From contig JAIOTF010000229.1 in the NCBI GenBank assembly GCA_021107195.1, positions 1-18,489 on the forward strand: 18,489 nt of DNA, in the 5' to 3' direction. Every line of letters begins with the position of its first letter. The first letter of the stretch is position 1. Source of the stretch: Anaerolineaceae bacterium. GTDB taxonomy: Bacteria > Chloroflexota > Anaerolineae > Anaerolineales > Anaerolineaceae. Of this stretch, positions 1-6,961 are shown piece after piece. The translations under genes were made by a program, and so were the position numbers. Under the pieces are notes generated by a model, which searched no databases, had not been told where the DNA came from, and saw only the letters and a program-made list of their open reading frames with translations.

Positions 1-97
1 AAGAATTAGTAGATTATCTTTGTCAAGATTAGCAGTCAAATAATAATAACTCTTTATTTATGATGCTGATCATGACAAAATTGACAAAACTAGACCA

Positions 98-109
98 TTG
101 GTATACCAA
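98..109. promoter_or_regulatory. 12-bp perfect palindrome, possible antitoxin operator
   Basis: TTGGTATACCAA is identical to its own reverse complement and ends 10 bases before the ATG of the decayed HTH gene. A TTGACA hexamer lies at 81-86, so the palindrome covers the place where a -10 element would sit. Antitoxins of this type commonly repress their own promoter through such a dyad. That role is inferred here, and the gene it would control is broken. Confidence 0.4.
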
Positions 110-119
110 AATAAACATT

Positions 120-333
120 ATGAAAGATGAACTATTTGCCGAACTGGTTGCCAATGTAAAAGAAGACGGCGCGATTTCACGCGGCGAAAAAGCCCCCGCG
201 CAGTTTCAAGCTGGAACCCGTTGACATCAAACAAATCTGGAATGGCTATAAATCTACTCAGGAACAGCTTACCGTCACGTTAAGAATTAGTGAAAACAAT
301 CCAGAAGAATGGTATTGCTTTATAGAAGAAAAC
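120..333 (+). pseudogene. Decayed HTH (XRE/NadS-HigA-like) antitoxin gene
   Basis: The ATG at 120 opens MKDELFAELVANVKEDG, then ISRGEKAPA, the usual N-terminus of small XRE-family regulators paired with RelE/HigB-like toxins. The frame stops at a TGA at 222-224. Shifting frame near 202 restores FKLEPVDIKQIWNGYKSTQEQL, the linker and first helices of the HTH domain. The next residues, LRISENNPEEW, match the family's C-terminal LRIAxxNPE segment, so roughly 25 residues covering the recognition helix and the WEQGRR-type segment appear deleted. A frameshift plus an internal deletion makes this a remnant. No toxin gene is readable upstream: bases 1-119 hold only a nine-codon tail (ELVDYLCQD) ending at 32. 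The family assignment comes from motif memory. Confidence 0.6.
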
Positions 334-357
334 ACCAACTATTTTATGCGCCTTTAC

Positions 358-1248
358 TCACGCCTCCGGCGGGATAAGGCGCTTGAAACCCTCACCGAGG
401 GCTTCGTGGGCATCGCCAATCACAATGAAGGCGTCAGAGTCTTTCTCATAAACCAGGGCTTTGATCTTGTTGACCTCAGAACGGGTAACGACGCAAAATA
501 AAACTGGGTGTTCTTTGCCTGTATAAGCTCCTGACCCCTCTAAAATAGTCACACCGCGCTCGAGGACGGTCATGATTTCCTTGGCGACCTGTTGATGACA
601 TGCGCTGATGATCATCACCGTGCGCAGGATACTGGGGCCTTCCAATACTAACTCGGCGGCCAGACCGCTGACATACATAACTATCATGCCGTACAAGGCC
701 AGTTCCCAGCTCCAGGCGAGGCCGCCAGCGAGCAGCACGATCGTATCGGTGGCGAAATAAGCCTGTGTCATAGGGACCCCCTTGCGGTGATACAGGATCT
801 GCCCAAGGATGTCGCTGCCCCCGCTGGTGCCCTTAGCGCGGTAGACCAGCCCCAGTCCAGCGCCAAACATCACCCCGCCGAAAATACTCGAAAGCACCAG
901 GTCATGGGTCAGCCCTTCGGCAGGCATCACATACACCAGGATATCGGTCAAAATGGAGAAAACTGTGATGGCAACACCGGTGCGGATGGCAAAACGCGCG
1001 CCGCCCAGATAACGCCAACCCAAAAAGAACAAGGGCAGGTTGCCAATGAAGACCATCAAACCAATCGGCCAATCGGTGAAGGAATTGACGATCTGCGCCG
1101 CGCCGCTCACACCGCCGCTCAAGAGCATGGCCGGTATAAGGAAGAGCCGCATGGCCAGGGCCTGGATCAATGCCCCCAGAATCAGCATCAAATAATCCGC
1201 CGCCATCCGCCAGGACAGCTCTTCCTTTATTCTCACTGTTCCACTCAT
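358..1248 (-). CDS. YitT family membrane protein (DUF161 + DUF2179)
   Basis: A 296-residue integral membrane protein of the YitT family, whose transport substrate is not established. The N-terminal ~200 residues hold about five hydrophobic helices with the family signatures LSGGVSGAAQI and GTSGGSDILGQIL. The last ~75 residues form the soluble DUF2179 domain (RGVTILEGSGAYTGKE ... VLFCVVTRSEVNKIK ... DAFIVIGDAHEALGEGF). I chose the ATG at 1248 because GAGGG sits eight bases upstream and the protein then has the usual family length. An in-frame start at 1347 would add 33 unconserved residues. The gene is divergent from adenosine deaminase, and its 3' end abuts the decayed antitoxin remnant. The family is confident; the function is unknown. 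Confidence 0.88.
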   Translation of the reverse strand: MSGTVRIKEELSWRMAADYLMLILGALIQALAMRLFLIPAMLLSGGVSGAAQIVNSFTDWPIGLMVFIGNLPLFFLGWRYLGGARFAIRTGVAITVFSILTDILVYVMPAEGLTHDLVLSSIFGGVMFGAGLGLVYRAKGTSGGSDILGQILYHRKGVPMTQAYFATDTIVLLAGGLAWSWELALYGMIVMYVSGLAAELVLEGPSILRTVMIISACHQQVAKEIMTVLERGVTILEGSGAYTGKEHPVLFCVVTRSEVNKIKALVYEKDSDAFIVIGDAHEALGEGFKRLIPPEA

Positions 1249-1332
1249 ATTTTGTCCCTCACTTCTTGCAAATGAATTTTCCTGGCTCGATGCGTCATTC
1301 CAAACACAGGTTTGCATGTCAAGCTGAACAAA

Positions 1333-1361
1333 ATTATAAGACTGCATGGGGGAAAATGAAA
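1333..1361 (-). promoter_or_regulatory. Putative promoter for the YitT gene
   Basis: On the minus strand a perfect TATAAT (complement of 1333-1338) lies 17 bases from TTTCAT (complement of 1356-1361), a weak -35. A start site here would give a leader of about 80 bases. The -10 is convincing and the -35 is not. Confidence 0.4.
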
Positions 1362-1407
1362 AGGGTTTTGCGACTTTGAGAAAGCAATTAGAAACCGCTA
1401 TCGTAAA

Positions 1408-1436
1408 TTGACTTAAATTCTACCTTCGACTATGAT
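1408..1436 (+). promoter_or_regulatory. Sigma70-type promoter for adenosine deaminase
   Basis: TTGACT at 1408-1413, a 17-base spacer, and TATGAT at 1431-1436 match the consensus in 5 of 6 positions each with ideal spacing. Transcription would start near 1443, giving a leader of about 70 bases before the ATG at 1515. This is one of the best promoters in the window. Confidence 0.7.
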
Positions 1437-1514
1437 ATGTGTATCTCTGAGGACATCTCTTCTGCTTTCTGTCCCTCATTCGAGGCACAAAAATGATTCG
1501 CAAAGGGCGCAAAT

Positions 1515-2564
1515 ATGGGTTGGTATAACGCCGCAAATGACCTGACATTCTTTAAATCACTGCCTAAAGTTGAACTGCATCGCCACCTGGAAGGGTCGGT
1601 ACGCGTGCGCACATTGAAAGAAATTGCCCTGGAGCACAATGTTCCCCTGCCACCCCAGACGGGTCAGTTGCGTCCGCTGGTACAAATCCAGTCGGGTGAT
1701 CCGTTGACCTCAGGCAATTTCCTTTCCAAATTCCAGCCGCTGCGCCAGTTCTATCGCTCACCGGAAGTGATCACCCGCGTGGCACGCGAGGCAGTGGAAG
1801 ACGCGGTTTCAGATGGCATCCAATATCTTGAACTGCGCTTCACACCGGTTGCCCTCGGCCGCTCACAGAACTTCCCTCTGGATTCGGTGATGGACTGGGT
1901 GATCGAAAGCACCCAGGAGGCCAGCAGGAAATACGGGATCACAACCCGCCTGATCGCCAGCGTCAACCGGCATGAAAGCCCAGAACTGGCCAAAGAAGTG
2001 GCCGGACTGGCTGCCGACCGCATCGACAAAGGCATTGTGGGACTTGACATGGCCGGGGATGAAGTCAAATTCCCAGCCCAGCCTTTTGCAGGCATCTTCC
2101 GCGAGGCAAAACAGGCCGGTTTGTTCATTACCTTGCACGCCGGAGAATGGAGCGGCGCCGAAAACGTGCGTGAAGCAGTGGAAGACCTGCACGCCGACCG
2201 CATCGGTCACGGGGTGCGCGTGATGGATGACCCGGACGTGGTCGCGATGGTCCGTGAACGCAATATTCCGTTCGAGGTGTGCATCACCAGCAATTACCAA
2301 TCCGGTGTCGTGTCTACCCTTGAAGAACACCCCTTTATGAATATGCTCAAGGCTGGATTGAATGTGACCCTGAACACGGATGACCCGGAAATTTCGGGGA
2401 TCATCCTCAGCGATGAGTATTACATGGTATGCAGTGTGTTGAAGCTCTCCCGGGAAGCGTTGAAAGACCGCATCGTAGCCGCGGCAGGTGCAGCATTTCT
2501 GCCAGCCGCCGAACGGCGGGAACTGGTCAACAGCCTGCGGGATACCCTGCTCGACATCTTCTAA
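1515..2564 (+). CDS. add: Adenosine deaminase
   Basis: A 349-residue zinc enzyme that hydrolyses adenosine to inosine and ammonia in cytoplasmic purine salvage. The family motifs appear in order: HRHLEGS with metal ligands His22 and His24, THRL-type segments near 140-155, HAGE with His208 and the catalytic Glu211, GHG with His232, and NTDDP with metal/catalytic Asp289-Asp290. Length is normal for the family. The ATG at 1515 is preceded by AAGGG at seven bases and a strong promoter at 1408-1436. No partner gene is cotranscribed. An adenine deaminase or a related amidohydrolase such as aminodeoxyfutalosine deaminase in the same superfamily cannot be fully excluded from sequence alone. Confidence 0.92.
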   Translation: MGWYNAANDLTFFKSLPKVELHRHLEGSVRVRTLKEIALEHNVPLPPQTGQLRPLVQIQSGDPLTSGNFLSKFQPLRQFYRSPEVITRVAREAVEDAVSDGIQYLELRFTPVALGRSQNFPLDSVMDWVIESTQEASRKYGITTRLIASVNRHESPELAKEVAGLAADRIDKGIVGLDMAGDEVKFPAQPFAGIFREAKQAGLFITLHAGEWSGAENVREAVEDLHADRIGHGVRVMDDPDVVAMVRERNIPFEVCITSNYQSGVVSTLEEHPFMNMLKAGLNVTLNTDDPEISGIILSDEYYMVCSVLKLSREALKDRIVAAAGAAFLPAAERRELVNSLRDTLLDIF

Positions 2565-2657
2565 CCAGATAGGCCTTGCATTTCCTCATCGTTTACGAGT
2601 AATTCATCTATACGCATTAAACCCCTTGGCGGCAATTCCCCGCCTAATTTATTCCTG

Positions 2658-5270
2658 ATGCCTTTCTTATCCTTCACTGAAAACAAACGCATACTGGTTC
2701 GCCCTTTCCTCTTTCTGTTAACTGCCATGGAAGGCATATACGCCTTCTACCGCCTGCTGCAAGTCCCCCGTGACCTGCAAGGCGGTCTTTCTGCAATTGT
2801 GTCAGTCTTCCTGCTGGCAATGTCCGCCGTGCTGACGCTGGCTTTGCTGGCTGCGTTGTACTATTCCTGGCGTTGGCCGCAGAAAAAACTTCTCGGGGTT
2901 GACCCCAAGCAGCACTCCTGTCGTTTGATCACACTCTCGCTGCTGGCCCTGGCCGCCATCCCGCTGACAATCATCACCCATCAGGTTTTACACAACCTGT
3001 ACCTGGGTACAGACAAGTACATCTACCGTCTGGCGTTTGATCATCTGGACCCTTTCCTGCTGTGGGTCGGGCTGGCCGCTGCCCAATTCTGGGGCTGGGT
3101 GCTGTTAACGCGATTTGCAACACTGAAAGAACTATGGCAGCATAACCGCAAAACCTGCCGTACGGCGCTATTGATTTGGATGATCTTCTTGTTAACTGCC
3201 CTGATCGTGCGCCTGAGCGGGCTGCGCGTGCCCGAAACCAGTATGACTGCCTGGGCAGTGCCCGCGGTGCCGCTGCTGGAATGGCATATCTGGTTGAGCG
3301 GGCTGGCGGCGGCGCTATTTTTCATCCTGGACAAGCCTGCTGTACAGCCTGTACAAGGAATCGGCGTGCGACTGCAAGCCCTGCTGCGCTCAGACCGGTT
3401 TTGGTTCTTGCTGATATGGGTAGTGAGCCTGATCCTATGGACTTCACAGCCCCTGTTGTCGAATCACTACGCTACCCCCGGACGAGCACCGAATTTCGAG
3501 GTTTACCCATTCTCTGATGGGCTGATCTATGACCAGTATGCACAGAGCATCCTGATCGGTAACGGCATGATGGGCAGCGAGATTCCTGCCCGCCCGCTGT
3601 ATGTGGTCTTTCTGGCCTTAATGCATGGCCTGGTTGGGCAGGACTACCATCAAGTGATCCTGCTGCAAACAATCGTGCTCGCCATCTTCCCGGCGGTGAT
3701 CTATCTGCTGGGCGTGGAATTTCATTCGCGGTCATTGGGAATCATGGCAGCCATGCTGACCATCCTGCGCGAGATCCATTCGATCCAGGCCGCCCCCTTT
3801 ACGCGCAGCGTATCGAATGTGAAACTGTATTTCTCGGAGATTCCCACTGCCCTGGGACTGAGCCTGTTCCTGCTGTTCAGCGTGCGCTGGCTGAAACGAC
3901 GCAAGCAGCCGGGATTGAACCCGCTGCTGGCAGGCGGCATGCTGGGTATCACCATGCTGATCCGCACCCAGTCGCTGGCTGTGCTGCCATTCGTGCTGCT
4001 GGTTGGCCTGGTGATGAGTTGGCCTCATTGGAAAAAATTTACAGCATCGGCTGCCCTGCTGCTGGTCGGATTGCTGGTAACGATCGCCCCCTGGCTGTGG
4101 CGCAATTTCCAGATCACTGGTGCGCTGGTGTTTGACCACCCCATGTCGCAGAACTGGGAAATGGCCCGCCGCTATGCGCGGGTGTTTGAAGATGACCCGA
4201 GCACGATCCTCGAACGCCGGCCGGGAGAGAACGATGGCGATTTCACCCAGCGGTTGAACAAATACATCGTAGAGGCTATCATCAGCCACCCTGACTATGC
4301 TTTCAAAACAATCAGCACCAACCTGGCCAACGGGGAGTTGACCAGTCTGCTGGTGCTGCCCATCCGGCCGGACCCCCTGCAAAACTGGCAGGAATTGTTC
4401 CGCCCCCGGCACGCCTTTTGGGAAACATGGCCGGACTCGCTATCTGTGAGCCTGGTGCTGCTGCTGGCGTTGAACATGGGCTTGATCGCCCTGGGAATCG
4501 GCGCTGCCTGGCAAAAGCTGGGGTGGATCGGATTGATCCCGCTGTCAATGAACGTGATGTATAACCTGGCAACGGCTGTATTTCAGGTCTCGGGGGTGCG
4601 GTTTGTGCTGACTGTGCAATGGATCGCCTATTTCTATTTTGGCTTGGGCTTGATGATCACCATCGAATTCGTGTGGGGGCTGCTCTTCACAGCAAAACAG
4701 CGAGCGGATTCTGCGGCAACGGCTGACAGCCTCAAGACTGCAAAAGGGCAGTTAGTGTGGTGGCAAGCGGGACTGATAGCTGCACTGTTTGCGCTGGTGG
4801 GGTCTTCATTGATCCTGTCGGAAAAAGTGGTTCCGCAGCGTTTTCAGCCCCAAAATGAGGCAGACATCCTGGCTGAATTGCAGCAGATGCCAGCCGTGCA
4901 GCAAAACCCAGCCCTGCAGGAAGCACTGACCCAAATCCCGGCTGACAGTGGCTTGAAAATTTACAAAGGACGCGCCATTTATCCTCGCTACTATGGACAA
5001 AATGAGATTGAACCGGATACAGCGAAAACGGCATACGCCACGCTCAATTACCCGCGCATGGTGTTCTTCTTCCTGTCGGAAGAGCGCAACCAGGTGGTTG
5101 CGCTGCCAATGGCACAAATTCCGGAGCATTTTCCACATCCGTTGGATATGATCCTGATCGGCTGCCCGCAGGAATTGATGATCGAGGCCCGGTTGATGAC
5201 TGCTTTGGATGACACTCAGGCACTGTATATCTCAAATATGAGCAAGCTGAACGCACCTTGTACTCCTTAA
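2658..5270 (+). CDS. Multi-pass membrane protein, GT-C glycosyltransferase-like
   Basis: An 870-residue protein with many hydrophobic segments. About seven lie in the first 270 residues, then a soluble loop, then another set to about residue 690, and a soluble C-terminal tail of ~170 residues. The loop at 280-312 (YPFSDGLIYDQYAQ, with Asp287 and Asp292, followed by ARPLYVVFLALMHGLVG) resembles the first acidic loop of GT-C transferases of the PMT/ArnT group, which use lipid-linked sugars at the outer membrane face. The first six helices look like an added N-terminal block, since classic GT-C enzymes start near residue 245 here. No clear Shine-Dalgarno precedes the ATG at 2658; the next Met is residue 24. 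There is no sugar-pathway neighbour to name a substrate. GT-C is an inference from topology and one motif. Confidence 0.55.
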   Translation: MPFLSFTENKRILVRPFLFLLTAMEGIYAFYRLLQVPRDLQGGLSAIVSVFLLAMSAVLTLALLAALYYSWRWPQKKLLGVDPKQHSCRLITLSLLALAAIPLTIITHQVLHNLYLGTDKYIYRLAFDHLDPFLLWVGLAAAQFWGWVLLTRFATLKELWQHNRKTCRTALLIWMIFLLTALIVRLSGLRVPETSMTAWAVPAVPLLEWHIWLSGLAAALFFILDKPAVQPVQGIGVRLQALLRSDRFWFLLIWVVSLILWTSQPLLSNHYATPGRAPNFEVYPFSDGLIYDQYAQSILIGNGMMGSEIPARPLYVVFLALMHGLVGQDYHQVILLQTIVLAIFPAVIYLLGVEFHSRSLGIMAAMLTILREIHSIQAAPFTRSVSNVKLYFSEIPTALGLSLFLLFSVRWLKRRKQPGLNPLLAGGMLGITMLIRTQSLAVLPFVLLVGLVMSWPHWKKFTASAALLLVGLLVTIAPWLWRNFQITGALVFDHPMSQNWEMARRYARVFEDDPSTILERRPGENDGDFTQRLNKYIVEAIISHPDYAFKTISTNLANGELTSLLVLPIRPDPLQNWQELFRPRHAFWETWPDSLSVSLVLLLALNMGLIALGIGAAWQKLGWIGLIPLSMNVMYNLATAVFQVSGVRFVLTVQWIAYFYFGLGLMITIEFVWGLLFTAKQRADSAATADSLKTAKGQLVWWQAGLIAALFALVGSSLILSEKVVPQRFQPQNEADILAELQQMPAVQQNPALQEALTQIPADSGLKIYKGRAIYPRYYGQNEIEPDTAKTAYATLNYPRMVFFFLSEERNQVVALPMAQIPEHFPHPLDMILIGCPQELMIEARLMTALDDTQALYISNMSKLNAPCTP

Positions 5271-5340
5271 TTCAAAAAATCATTTATAATCTGACTTCCA
5301 ATTTATTCACATCAGGAATTTTAAATCCCGGCTCATTTTG

Positions 5341-5361
5341 AGGGGCAAGATGGCCCTTTTT
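5341..5361 (+). terminator. Weak intrinsic terminator or attenuator before surE
   Basis: AGGGGC (5341-5346) pairs with GCCCTT (5353-5358, one G-T pair) around a six-base loop and runs into five T residues. It lies 70 bases after the membrane-protein stop and 59 bases before surE. A TATAAT at 5285-5290 upstream raises the possibility that it sits inside a surE leader instead. The stem is short. Confidence 0.35.
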
Positions 5362-5419
5362 GAGGAAATCGCCACACTTACCATAACAAAAGAAATTGGG
5401 TACAAAGCGAGAAAAAAAT

Positions 5420-6196
5420 ATGCATATCCTAATCACAAACGACGATGGCGTACACGCCCCGGGGCTGCTCGCCCTGGCACAAGCCATGCAGACTTTGGGC
5501 AAGATCACGATTGTAGCGCCCGACCATAACTGGTCAATGTGCGGTCATGTCAAAACCCTTTTTACACCGTTGAACATCCAAAAGGTTGAACTGGCCGAAA
5601 GCATCACCGCCCTGTCTGTTACTGGCGCGCCCTCGGATTGTGTGGCGATCTCCTTGATGGGAATGCTGACGGAAAAAGTAGACCTGGTAGTTTCCGGCAT
5701 CAATCCCTATGCCAACCTGGGACATGACCTGACCTACTCCGGCACAGTAACGGCCGCGATGGAGAGCCTGATTCACGGCGTGCCGGCGGTGGCCGTCTCA
5801 ATGGATGGTCCAGACCACAATCATCAGGGGCATGTCGATTACAGCACGGCCGCAGCCGCAGCCAGAGAAGTGGCCAAGCGTGTGCTTGAAAACGGTTTAC
5901 CGGCCAACACACTGCTGAATGTGAATGTGCCCTATATGCCCATGTCAGAGTTGCGCGGCTACCGCATTACCCGCCAGGGAAAACGAATCTACCTCGATCA
6001 ATTGATTCCCGAAGAAGCCGGGCTGGCGGAATATCAAATCGGCGGTGACCCGCCATTGGGTGAAATCGAAGACGGCACTGATTTTGGCGCATTGGCTGAG
6101 GGATACGTTTCTATCACACCCATACACCTTGATATGACCGCCCATCACTTGATGGAAACGCTGCAAGAATGGGAATGGGGAAACCAAGTTGCTTAA
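5420..6196 (+). CDS. surE: 5'/3'-nucleotidase SurE
   Basis: A 258-residue metal-dependent phosphatase of the SurE family, which removes phosphate from nucleoside 5'- and 3'-monophosphates. Family motifs are in place: the N-terminal MHILITNDDG with metal-binding Asp8 and Asp9, Ser39 in DHNWSMCGH (usually NRSGxGH), SGINPYANLG with Asn95, and YSGTVTAAMES. The ATG at 5420 is chosen because SurE proteins begin at this Met. An upstream in-frame TTG at 5396 would add eight unconserved residues. The ribosome site is weak (GCGAG). The gene ends in TAA and is followed by a 164-base gap holding a repeat remnant. The NWSMCGH variant of the usual loop is slightly unusual but keeps the serine. Confidence 0.9.
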   Translation: MHILITNDDGVHAPGLLALAQAMQTLGKITIVAPDHNWSMCGHVKTLFTPLNIQKVELAESITALSVTGAPSDCVAISLMGMLTEKVDLVVSGINPYANLGHDLTYSGTVTAAMESLIHGVPAVAVSMDGPDHNHQGHVDYSTAAAAAREVAKRVLENGLPANTLLNVNVPYMPMSELRGYRITRQGKRIYLDQLIPEEAGLAEYQIGGDPPLGEIEDGTDFGALAEGYVSITPIHLDMTAHHLMETLQEWEWGNQVA

Positions 6197-6277
6197 AGGC
6201 GATGAAATTTGTATATGCTGAGCCTCACGCATCCTGAAACTGCTCGGGAAGCTGTGAGTGCAGCTATCGAAAAGCTC

Positions 6278-6307
6278 ACAATGCAGATACAAATTATGCA
6301 GAGCAGC
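6278..6307. repeat. Two diverged copies of the 15-bp repeat found at 15748
   Basis: ACAATGCAGATACAA then ATTATGCAGAGCAGC are two adjacent 15-mers. The first matches the consensus unit ACAATGCAGACGCAT at 12 of 15 bases. The second matches the first 11 bases of array unit 10 (ATTATGCAGAGGCAT). The order AC-type then ATT-type is also the order at the end of the large array. Confidence 0.55.
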
Positions 6308-6327
6308 CTACACATTGACCAATCAAC

Positions 6328-6355
6328 TTGCCTTTCACCTTGTTTTTGCTATACT
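6328..6355 (+). promoter_or_regulatory. Putative extended -10 promoter for the CBS gene
   Basis: TGCTATACT at 6347-6355 is an extended -10 element (TGn plus TATACT). TTGCCT at 6328-6333 is a fair -35 at a 16-base spacer. Start near 6362 would give a ~68-base leader ending in a strong AAGGAG. Confidence 0.55.
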
Positions 6356-6429
6356 GATTAATGAGGAATGTAACACAGCGGCCAACACAAACATCTACCC
6401 TTCTACCTGTGTTCTATAAGGAGACCAAA

Positions 6430-6846
6430 ATGGAATTCGCTGTACGTGATTGGATGCTTGATCTGGTGGTGTTCATCGAACCTGATGCAACCGTAACAGA
6501 AGCCCTGGAAACCATGCGCAGGCGTTCCATCAATAGCGTGATGATCAATAAATAGAATACGAATACCGAATACGGTATTCTCACCTCCATTGATGTCTCA
6601 GACAAGATCGTGGCCCAGGAACAAAATCCTTCCAAGATCACGGTGGCTGAGATTATGACCTCCCCTATCATCACTGTTGATGAATATACGCCGATCAAAG
6701 ATTGTGCGAAAATTATGCATAAAAACAAGATCCATCACCTGCCAGTTGCCAACAAGGCGGGAGAAGTGGTTGGAATGATCTCGGCTACAGATTTCCTGGT
6801 AGTCGCAGAAGCAATGGGACGTGCCCCAGGCGAAACGCTGCGCTAG
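6430..6846 (+). pseudogene. CBS-domain protein with an in-frame TAG at 6553 (broken gene or readthrough)
   Basis: One frame encodes a small protein with two tandem CBS domains, a fold that usually binds adenosyl nucleotides and regulates partner proteins. The first half (MEFAVRDWMLDLVVFIEP then DATVTEALETMRRRSINSVMINK) ends at TAG 6553-6555. The same frame then resumes as EYGILTSIDVSDKIVAQEQNP and covers the second CBS domain (VAEIMTSPIITVDEYTP, IHHLPV, VVGMISATDFLVVAEAMG) to a TAG at 6844. No bases are gained or lost and the total of about 138 codons is normal, so a single base change suffices. The start at 6430 has AAGGAG six bases upstream. No good internal start exists for the second half. 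It may be a nonsense allele, a sequencing error or suppressed in vivo. Confidence 0.75.
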
Positions 6847-6860
6847 AGTTCCGCTTGTAG

Positions 6861-6878
6861 TAACGACTTTAGTCGTTA
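6861..6878. repeat. REP-like palindromic element
   Basis: TAACGACT-TT-AGTCGTTA is a perfect 8+2+8 inverted repeat just after the CBS stop, embedded in GTAG ... ACC. Its form resembles short dispersed palindromes seen in several bacterial phyla. Only one copy is visible here, so calling it a genome repeat is inference. Confidence 0.4.
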
Positions 6879-6898
6879 ACCGATGATATATTCAACGG

Positions 6899-6930
6899 CT
6901 GTGCAGCAAGATATGCTGCACAGTTGTTTT
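6899..6930 (+). terminator. Strong intrinsic terminator after the CBS gene
   Basis: CTGTGCAGCA (6899-6908) and TGCTGCACAG (6914-6923) form a perfect 10-bp stem around a five-base loop, followed directly by TTGTTTT. It ends the CBS transcript 30 bases before the CAP-LysM gene. Confidence 0.85.
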
Positions 6931-6955
6931 ATATCTTTCTACTTTTACTTCGCGT

Positions 6956-6961
6956 TATAAT
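6956..6961 (+). promoter_or_regulatory. TATAAT at the start of the CAP-LysM gene
   Basis: A perfect -10 hexamer lies between the upstream terminator and the reading frame, with no good -35. Transcription would begin near 6968, at or just before the second candidate start codon (ATG 6969), which suggests a leaderless message. Neither ATG (6960 or 6969) has a Shine-Dalgarno sequence. Confidence 0.35.

Noticed and set aside
787..1275. Plus-strand ORF of 162 codons opposite the YitT gene
   Set aside because: It is a shadow of the membrane protein, rich in Gln/His with no recognisable domain or start signal.
2628..2644. GGCGG/CCGCC hairpin after adenosine deaminase
   Set aside because: The stem is only five base pairs and no T tract follows, so it is not supported as a terminator.
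6315..6355. TTGACC at 6315 as the -35 for TATACT at 6350
   Set aside because: The spacer would be 29 bases; TTGCCT at 6328 with 16 bases is the better partner.
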